Source: Anaerolineales bacterium UBA6055
GTDB lineage: Bacteria > Chloroflexota > Anaerolineae > Aggregatilineales > Phototrophicaceae
NCBI GenBank assembly: GCA_002428985.1
Contig: DIYL01000027.1
Span: 1-64,000 of the forward strand
Length of the DNA stretch: 64,000 nt
Direction: 5' to 3'
Both the position numbers and the translations under genes were made by a program. Positions within the stretch are counted from its first letter, which is position 1. The number at the start of each line of letters is the position of its first letter. Of this stretch, positions 58,497-64,000 are shown piece by piece. The notes below the pieces were generated by a model. That model searched no databases and was not told the origin of the DNA. It saw only the letters and a list, made by a program, of their open reading frames with translations.

Positions 58497-59190
58497 AATC
58501 TAAAACAAATGGCTTATCTGTCATTTCATCAATGAACTGAATATCCGTTGGATATAGTTCATAGCGAAAAACCCCATTCCAAAATATTTTAATTTCCTTG
58601 AATATCTTCACAGAATTGTTATCAATGACCTCTCGCGATAAATCCATCCTAAATTCTGCTGGATTTCCCTGAATTATTGTGATGATTTGTTTGACTTGAA
58701 AGTTGTCGTAAAACAGCAATTTTGTCTGCGTTTGTGTTCGTGTATTTGTTACAAGTATTTGATGATCATCCACATACGACAAGACTATTTCTATCTCATT
58801 GAGTGGTAACAACAGTAAACTGGAAAATGTATCTAGACGTAGTTGAACTAACTCAAGATAAGGATCTGGGGCGGATGTGATGATTGCTGGCTGGTTTCGA
58901 TTTTTTTGATAGTGTTTTACACCGTCAAAAGCTTCTGATTTGTTAAGTAGTGGAATTTGCCAAAACGTGATTTTGTAATCTTGCCTAAATTGGTGTGGAA
59001 ACAAAAAATGGGTATCCAGTTGGAGCGATAACCAAATATTAAACCTGCTAATTGTTTGTTTGACACGTCCTGTTGCAAGCATTCGAACCGATTCGTATCC
59101 AACTGGGTTAGGTCCATAATGGGTTGTGAGTGCGTGCCGTAACATAGCTTTGGCTTGTTCGTTTCCCCTACATAAGAGTAAAATTGCCAC
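58495..59190 (-). CDS. Hypothetical protein
   Basis: A 231-residue soluble protein I do not recognise. It contains alternating strands (SYVDDHQILVTNTRTQTQTKL, EFRMDLSREVIDNN) and a helix-rich start (MLRHALTTHYGPNPVGYESV). The start is GTG at 59190 with AAGGA 6 bases upstream. GC content is lower than most neighbours. It stands alone between a convergent GNAT gene and the M20 operon. Confidence 0.6.
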   Translation of the reverse strand: MAILLLCRGNEQAKAMLRHALTTHYGPNPVGYESVRMLATGRVKQTISRFNIWLSLQLDTHFLFPHQFRQDYKITFWQIPLLNKSEAFDGVKHYQKNRNQPAIITSAPDPYLELVQLRLDTFSSLLLLPLNEIEIVLSYVDDHQILVTNTRTQTQTKLLFYDNFQVKQIITIIQGNPAEFRMDLSREVIDNNSVKIFKEIKIFWNGVFRYELYPTDIQFIDEMTDKPFVLD

Positions 59191-59414
59191 AATGTATCCT
59201 TCGACGAGTTTCTATATCACCTATGCTCTTAATATAACGTAATTTTGTAATGTGGCGTTAGGTTCGGTACTTATTTCCCATCTTAGTAAAGTACGTTATC
59301 AATCTACATAATCTTGTACGGCAACATGATCTAACATGCTATCAGCGTGTTTCATGGAAATCATATGAGGAAATCAGAAAAGTCAATTTGTTGACTGTAT
59401 ACGGAAGCGGAGAA

Positions 59415-59435
59415 GGGCAGACGAATTGCCTACCC
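59415..59435 (-). terminator. Terminator of the M20 operon
   Basis: On the minus strand GGGTAG pairs with CTGCCC (one U-G), 9-base loop, then TTCTCC, 8 bases past the stop of the last M20 gene. Nearly the same as the hairpin at 9345. Confidence 0.55.
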
Positions 59436-59443
59436 AATTATGA

Positions 59444-60808
59444 CTATTTCGCAATTTGATACATAAAGTGAATAGAGGTTTGGATGCCTCGTTTGAAATG
59501 GTCAAGGCTAAAATGTTCGTTGGGTGCATGTAAATTATCGGTATTCAAGCCAAAGCCCATCATAACAACTGGCGCGTCTAGGTTTTCTTGCATATGCGCG
59601 ACAATTGGAATGCTACCACCCTCCCGCATAAAGATAGGTTCATGCCCCCAACCATCACGATATGCTCGGACAGCTGATTGCATCATCGGATTGACAATAT
59701 CCATTTGTGCCCAACGCCCACCTTTAAGTTTAACCAATTCGGTTGTGACAGTTGGTGGGGTAATATCCATAATATGCTTCTCAAGTAAGTCAAAAATCTT
59801 GTCGGGGTCTTGATTAGCAACTAGACGACAACTGATTTTGGCAATGGCTTTTTGTGGAATGACTGTCTTGAAGCCTGCGCCATAGTAGCCGCCTGCGATG
59901 CCTGTGATTTCTAGGGTTGGGCGCGCACCGATTCGCTCTAAAATAGTAAAATCAGATTCACCATATGCCTGTGGAACACCTGTCTCGGCTTGGAGTTCCT
60001 CAAAATCATACCCGGCTTGGGCGATTGCGGCACGTTCTTCAGGTGTTAGTGCTTTGACGTCATCATAGAAACCCGGTACTGAGATTTGCCCATTTGTATC
60101 ATGCAATTGTGCGATAATTTCGGCTAGAGCTTGCGCTGGATTATGGACAGCACCACCATAAGCACCACTATGTAGATCACTTTTGGGCCCGCTGACATGC
60201 AACTCCATCGACACACCACCTCGTAATGCTGTGACAATGACAGGTTGTTCTGTATTGATCATACTCGTGTCAGATACTACCACCACATTGGCAGATAACC
60301 GATCACTGTGATTTTTGACATAGGCTTCGATGCTTTCTCCACCAGATTCTTCTTCACCTTCAATAATGAACTTTACATTTACTGGAAGTTCACCATCTGA
60401 TGCGAGGATAGATTCAACGGCTTTAACATGAATGAAGAATTGCCCCTTATCATCGGCTGCTCCACGGGCATAGAGAAACCCATCTTTCTCTTTTGGTTCA
60501 AATGGTTCATGATCCCACCCATCAGCTAATTCAGCAGGTTGTACATCATAATGTCCGTAGAATAAGACGGTTGGTTTATTATCTCCCGCGCCCAGCCATT
60601 CTGCATAAACGAGAGGATGGCGATTGGTTTCTATCAATTCGGCAGTTAAGCCGATACGTTGCATATCAGCTACTACCCATTCGCCTGCTCGTCTGACTTC
60701 AGTATTATAGTTTGGATCAGTGCTGATGCTGGGTATTTTTAGTAAATCAATTAACTGATCTTTATAATCGTTGTATTTATTGTTGGCATATTGTAGGGGT
60801 TTATCCAT
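59444..60808 (-). CDS. M20-family dipeptidase (CNDP-type), copy 1
   Basis: A 454-residue metallopeptidase of the carnosinase-like M20 group that splits di- and short peptides. Ligands: H86 and D88 (GHYDVQP), D119 (RGAADDKG), E152-E153 (EGEEESGGES), and a late His in LHAPNEHF; the dimerisation domain with LHSGAYGGAVHNP lies about residues 195-385. GREGGSIPI-type MREGGSIPIV is conserved. It is the last gene of a five-gene operon; its start overlaps copy 2 by 8 bp. All catalytic residues are present. Confidence 0.93.
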   Translation of the reverse strand: MDKPLQYANNKYNDYKDQLIDLLKIPSISTDPNYNTEVRRAGEWVVADMQRIGLTAELIETNRHPLVYAEWLGAGDNKPTVLFYGHYDVQPAELADGWDHEPFEPKEKDGFLYARGAADDKGQFFIHVKAVESILASDGELPVNVKFIIEGEEESGGESIEAYVKNHSDRLSANVVVVSDTSMINTEQPVIVTALRGGVSMELHVSGPKSDLHSGAYGGAVHNPAQALAEIIAQLHDTNGQISVPGFYDDVKALTPEERAAIAQAGYDFEELQAETGVPQAYGESDFTILERIGARPTLEITGIAGGYYGAGFKTVIPQKAIAKISCRLVANQDPDKIFDLLEKHIMDITPPTVTTELVKLKGGRWAQMDIVNPMMQSAVRAYRDGWGHEPIFMREGGSIPIVAHMQENLDAPVVMMGFGLNTDNLHAPNEHFSLDHFKRGIQTSIHFMYQIAK

Positions 60809-62186
60809 TGCTTGAACCTACCTCTTCAATGAATTTAATAGTGGATTGAATCGCATTGTAGAAGTTTTGCAAGTAGATATTTTCGTTTGGTCCGTGTGCA
60901 CGTCCGCTTTTCAGACCATAGCTCATGATGACAACTTCATCAGCGACTTTCATACATTCGAATGTGATAGGGACGCTACCACCTGCCAGTTCAAATACAG
61001 GCTCGACGCCCCATGCATGTTTATAAGCAACACGCCCTGCTTGCATAGCTGTTGAAGAAATATCTAGCTTAACGGCGGGTGCACCGGACTCTTTGACGAT
61101 CGTTTCGACAGTGACGGTTGGTGGAGCAATCTCACGAATATAATCGAAAACTTGGTTGGCTGTCTTGTCGGGGTCTTGACCGGGTACAAGGCGACAACTA
61201 ATTTTAGCGACTGCTTTGGCTGGTAAGACTGTTTTAAAACCTGTGCCAGTGTAGCCACCATATATACCATTAATTTCTAGAGTTGGACGCGCACCAATGC
61301 GCTCTGGTATGTTATATTCGGGCTCGCCATATTGCTGAGGTGCATTCACAACTTCGCTCCACTCGGCTTCAAGGTTGGGTACAACTTGTGCTACGAGTTC
61401 ACGCTCTTCATCAGTTAACGCTTCGACATCGTCGTAAAAACCGGGAACAGTAACACGCCCCTCATCATCATGCAACTTTGCAATAATTTCGCTCAGCGCC
61501 TGTATCGGATTATGAACTGTGCCACCCCAATGTCCACTATGTAAATCAGCAATGGGGGCTTGTACATGCACTTCCATCGCACACATACCACGTAAACCAA
61601 ATATCAAGCTTGGTTGTTCCAAATCGAGGATTGCACCGTCGGAGATCATCGCAATGTCAGCCGATAGGCGTTCGGGATGCTTGGCTATGAAGGCATTGAT
61701 ATTTTCACTTCCTGATTCTTCTTCACCTTCGAGTACCACTTTGATATTGGCTTTGGGTTTTTCATCCTGTGCCAGCCATGATTCGACGGCTTTCAAATTA
61801 GACATCACATGCAATTTACTATCGACCGCACCACGACAGTATAAACGACCATCTTTGATCGTTGGTGTGAAGGGATCTGTGTCCCAACCATCTTCTATGA
61901 CAGCTGGTTGAACATCATAGTGACAGTAGATGAGAACTGTCGGTGCATCATCACCTGCGCCATGCCATTCACCGAGTACAAGGGGACAGCGTCCTTCTGG
62001 CATGAGAATGACTTCGGCGTTATCCATGCCGATATTGAGCATCATATTTTTCAGCCATTCGGCTGCATCCGCAACATCTTGAGCGTGTTCAGGTTGGGTG
62101 CTAATTGTCTGAATTTTGAGTAAGTGGATATATTCGTCTAAAAAACGATCTTGGTTATTTTTGGCATATTGATACGCGTTTGTCAT
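60801..62186 (-). CDS. M20-family dipeptidase (CNDP-type), copy 2
   Basis: A 461-residue paralogue of its neighbours with H89 and D91 (CHYDVQP), D122 (RGAVDSKLH), E154-E155 (EGEEESGSE), LHSGHWGGTVHNP in the dimerisation domain, GGSVPITF near the C-terminus and RAHGPNENI with the final His. Ends 8 bp inside copy 1 and starts one base after copy 3 stops. Shares many exact segments with copy 3, e.g. ILMPEGRCPLVLGEW, so the two arose by recent duplication relative to copy 1. Confidence 0.93.
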   Translation of the reverse strand: MTNAYQYAKNNQDRFLDEYIHLLKIQTISTQPEHAQDVADAAEWLKNMMLNIGMDNAEVILMPEGRCPLVLGEWHGAGDDAPTVLIYCHYDVQPAVIEDGWDTDPFTPTIKDGRLYCRGAVDSKLHVMSNLKAVESWLAQDEKPKANIKVVLEGEEESGSENINAFIAKHPERLSADIAMISDGAILDLEQPSLIFGLRGMCAMEVHVQAPIADLHSGHWGGTVHNPIQALSEIIAKLHDDEGRVTVPGFYDDVEALTDEERELVAQVVPNLEAEWSEVVNAPQQYGEPEYNIPERIGARPTLEINGIYGGYTGTGFKTVLPAKAVAKISCRLVPGQDPDKTANQVFDYIREIAPPTVTVETIVKESGAPAVKLDISSTAMQAGRVAYKHAWGVEPVFELAGGSVPITFECMKVADEVVIMSYGLKSGRAHGPNENIYLQNFYNAIQSTIKFIEEVGSSNG

Positions 62187-62187
62187 A

Positions 62188-63564
62188 TTATTCCCCTAAT
62201 TGATCAATAAATTTAATGCTGGCTTGGATACCATTGAAGAAATTCTCTAAGTAGATATTCTCATTGGGGCCGTGTGCACGACCACTTTTCAATCCATAGC
62301 CCATCTTGACAACATGATCGACGACCTTTGTGAATTCCGACAAAACAGGGATGGTTGCACCAACAAGTTCATAGACTGGTTCGTTACCCCACGCATGGAT
62401 ATATGCCGCATGCCCAGCTTGCATCGCAGGTGACTCCAAATCCCATCGGACAGCTCGTGCTCCGTCTTGTAATAGCTTCACTTCAACACTAACTGTAGGT
62501 GGTGCGATCTCGTGGATGTAGTCGCGAATTTGTTGAGCAATTTTATCCGGATCTTGATTGTAAGCTAGGCGACAGCTAATTTTTGCCATAGCTTTTTCTG
62601 GTAGTACGGTCTTCATACCTTCGTCTGTGTAACCGCCTAGTAAACCATTAATTTCTAGGGTGGGGCGTGCACCGATGCGCTCTGATAGATTATAACCGGG
62701 CTCACCATATTGTTGTGGTGCCTTTGCAACATCATTCCATGCATCTGTCATGTTTGGCTCGATTTTTGCCAGTAATTCACGTTCTTTATCAGTTAACTCA
62801 ATGACATCATCATAGAAGCCTGGAACCATAATTTTGCCAGATTCATCGTGTAACTTTGTCAGAATTTCACTGAGTGCCTGTAATGGATTGTGAATTGTGC
62901 CACCCCAATGACCACTGTGTAGATCGGTTGCTGCTGCTTTTACATGAACCTCAAGCGCAGTAATCCCTCTTAGACCGAACGTCAAACTTGGCAAATCAGG
63001 CACGAGAATTGTTCCATCACATAGCAAGGCATAATCGGCAGATAGTCGTTCTGGGTGCGCTTTCAGAAACGCAATGATATTTTCACTACCAGATTCTTCT
63101 TCGCCTTCTAGTACAATTTTGAGATTTACATTGGGTTTTTCATCTTGTACCAACCATGATTCAATTGCTTTGAGGTTCGCTATAACATGTAATTTGCTAT
63201 CAACTGCACCACGACAGAAGAGTTGGCCGTCTTTAATGGTTGGTTCAAACGGTTCGGTATCCCATCCATCTTCAAGTATGGCTGGTTGCACATCATAGTG
63301 ACAATAGATAATCAGTGTCTTTGCATCATTACCAGCACCATACCACTCACCCAAAACCAACGGACAACGACCTTCTGGCATGAGAATGACTTCGGCCTTG
63401 TCCATACCAATATCTAACATCATCTCTTTGAGCCAATTTGCCGCTTCTGCGACATCATCTGCGTGCTGCGATTGTGTACTAACTGTTGGGATTTTTAATA
63501 AATGAATATATTCGTCTAAAAAGCGATCTTGATTGTCTTTTGCATATTGATAAGCGTTAGCCAT
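62188..63564 (-). CDS. M20-family dipeptidase (CNDP-type), copy 3
   Basis: A 458-residue paralogue of copy 2 with the same ligand set: H89, D91, D122, E154, E155 and the final His in RAHGPNENI. The conserved GGS-x-P segment reads VGATIPVL instead, so substrate binding may differ from the other copies. Its start overlaps the end of the small membrane protein gene by 8 bp. Gene order LLM oxidoreductase, membrane protein, copy 3, copy 2, copy 1. Confidence 0.92.
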   Translation of the reverse strand: MANAYQYAKDNQDRFLDEYIHLLKIPTVSTQSQHADDVAEAANWLKEMMLDIGMDKAEVILMPEGRCPLVLGEWYGAGNDAKTLIIYCHYDVQPAILEDGWDTEPFEPTIKDGQLFCRGAVDSKLHVIANLKAIESWLVQDEKPNVNLKIVLEGEEESGSENIIAFLKAHPERLSADYALLCDGTILVPDLPSLTFGLRGITALEVHVKAAATDLHSGHWGGTIHNPLQALSEILTKLHDESGKIMVPGFYDDVIELTDKERELLAKIEPNMTDAWNDVAKAPQQYGEPGYNLSERIGARPTLEINGLLGGYTDEGMKTVLPEKAMAKISCRLAYNQDPDKIAQQIRDYIHEIAPPTVSVEVKLLQDGARAVRWDLESPAMQAGHAAYIHAWGNEPVYELVGATIPVLSEFTKVVDHVVKMGYGLKSGRAHGPNENIYLENFFNGIQASIKFIDQLGE

Positions 63565-63784
63565 TATCTAGTTCGTCCTCTTCTTCGGTTGAAAAAACTT
63601 CGTCCCCAGAATTAATCTCGAATTTGTTACCACTATTGCCGATGCCGAGAATCACAATAAATTGATTGATATTGCCCGATAATTTTCTGTCGGCAGGCAC
63701 AGAATGACGGATGACCTGAGCATTTTCGCTCAGAATCAGCCCGATGATAAAACCCGCGACCATCATAATAAATGCGCGAAACAT
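63557..63784 (-). CDS. Small membrane protein of the M20 operon
   Basis: A 75-residue protein with a hydrophobic N-terminal helix (residues 5-19, FIMMVAGFIIGLILS) and a polar acidic C-terminus (DEVFSTEEEDELDN). I recognise no family. It may be a short anchored protein. Located between the LLM oxidoreductase and copy 3, overlapping the latter by 8 bp, so translation is coupled. Confidence 0.62.
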   Translation of the reverse strand: MFRAFIMMVAGFIIGLILSENAQVIRHSVPADRKLSGNINQFIVILGIGNSGNKFEINSGDEVFSTEEEDELDNG

Positions 63785-63787
63785 GAT

Positions 63788-64000
63788 CTACTCCTTTATA
63801 TGACTGGCGATTGTTTGCACTAGTTCAGGATTATCTGCCGCACACTCCAAGCAAATGCGGTCAGCCAGCCCAGCATAGCGCTTTCGTATTGTTGGAATGA
63901 CATCGTCTGGTTCGGCGACGACAGCGATTTTGTGGAGCATATCATCGGTAACTTCTTGCCACATGATATCCCATTGATTTTCCCGTGCCATCTGGCTGAG
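63788..64000 (-). CDS. LLM-class flavin/F420-dependent oxidoreductase, C-terminal end
   Basis: The open frame continues off the right edge: no stop is found before base 64000, so the ATG at 63991 is internal. The 70 visible residues (WDIMWQEVTDDMLHKIAVVA, then PDDVIPTIRKRYAGLADRICLE) match the C-terminus of luciferase-like monooxygenases of the F420-dependent type (EITDEMLxxFAVVGxPDEV, then YGGLVDRI). It would reduce or oxidise an unknown substrate; it starts the M20 operon. Three-base gap to the membrane protein gene. Confidence 0.75.
   Translation of the reverse strand, partial: LSQMARENQWDIMWQEVTDDMLHKIAVVAEPDDVIPTIRKRYAGLADRICLECAADNPELVQTIASHIKE

Noticed and set aside
63788..63991. A complete 67-residue protein
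   Set aside because: The frame continues past 63991 to the window edge without a stop, and the sequence matches the C-terminus of LLM oxidoreductases.
1..64000. tRNA, rRNA or CRISPR array
   Set aside because: No cloverleaf, rRNA signature or regularly spaced direct repeats were seen by eye.
1..64000. Transposase or phage integrase genes
   Set aside because: None of the coding frames carries such motifs; direct repeats seen are short and within terminators.

Overview
The window reads as ordinary chromosome of a free-living bacterium with moderately low GC (the low-to-mid 40s percent by eye). Genes are packed in short operons, most on the minus strand, with frequent 1-17 bp overlaps and AGGAG-type ribosome sites. 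Family content suggests Chloroflexota (Anaerolineae-like), with moderate confidence: FolE2, a FolB-FolK fusion, a short CpsD-like kinase, several exported beta-rich proteins, tandem CNDP-type M20 peptidases, a DUF368 lipid-carrier flippase and an Mrp antiporter. I saw no rRNA, tRNA, CRISPR array, IS element or prophage.

Left part (1-12 kb): a truncated exported protein, an MFS transporter with a 3' frameshift, a glycerol-1-phosphate-dehydrogenase-like protein lacking both usual metal histidines, bactofilin with a low-molecular-weight phosphatase, two SDR oxidoreductases, a HAD phosphatase, a membrane-anchored protein with two tandem pullulanase-type X25 modules, and a large secreted beta-propeller-like protein. 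From 11.4 to 25.3 kb lies a surface-polysaccharide region: a Wzz-like protein, a CpsD-like kinase, three glycosyltransferases, RmlA, RmlB and RmlD (no RmlC seen), an esterase and a Cof-type HAD. RNase HII, a Nudix hydrolase, a methyltransferase and an M1-type peptidase are interspersed. An O-antigen ligase-like protein (38.9 kb) and a PopT-like DUF368 protein (43.3 kb) belong to the same theme.

Middle part (25-44 kb): folB-folK, a LysE exporter, an AraC regulator, an M20D amidohydrolase and a GC-richer folE2 with a long Asn/Gly-rich N-terminal extension. Next come a GNAT gene and a Mef-like MFS efflux gene preceded by what looks like a complete ribosome-dependent transcription attenuator: a 24-codon leader ORF, mutually exclusive hairpins and an intrinsic terminator. 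I consider this the most interesting element. It is followed by an exported protein, then metK under an S-box (SAM-I) riboswitch, a membrane protein whose promoter spacer is a perfect inverted repeat, a methyltransferase with a Trm112-like tail, the ligase, an alpha/beta hydrolase and an isoaspartyl peptidase.

Right part (44-64 kb): a HEAT-like protein, a multi-PAS histidine kinase, a six-gene mrp/mnh operon with mrpA and mrpB fused, etfBA, pentapeptide-repeat, roadblock/LC7, SGNH hydrolase and Uma2 genes, a GNAT gene, an unknown protein, and three tandem M20 dipeptidase paralogues behind a small membrane protein and the 3' end of an LLM-class oxidoreductase.

Promoters with the pattern TTGNNN, 17-18 bases, TATAGT recur (3373, 35186, 36746). 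Intrinsic terminators are common. Several genes start with TTG or GTG, supported by good ribosome sites.
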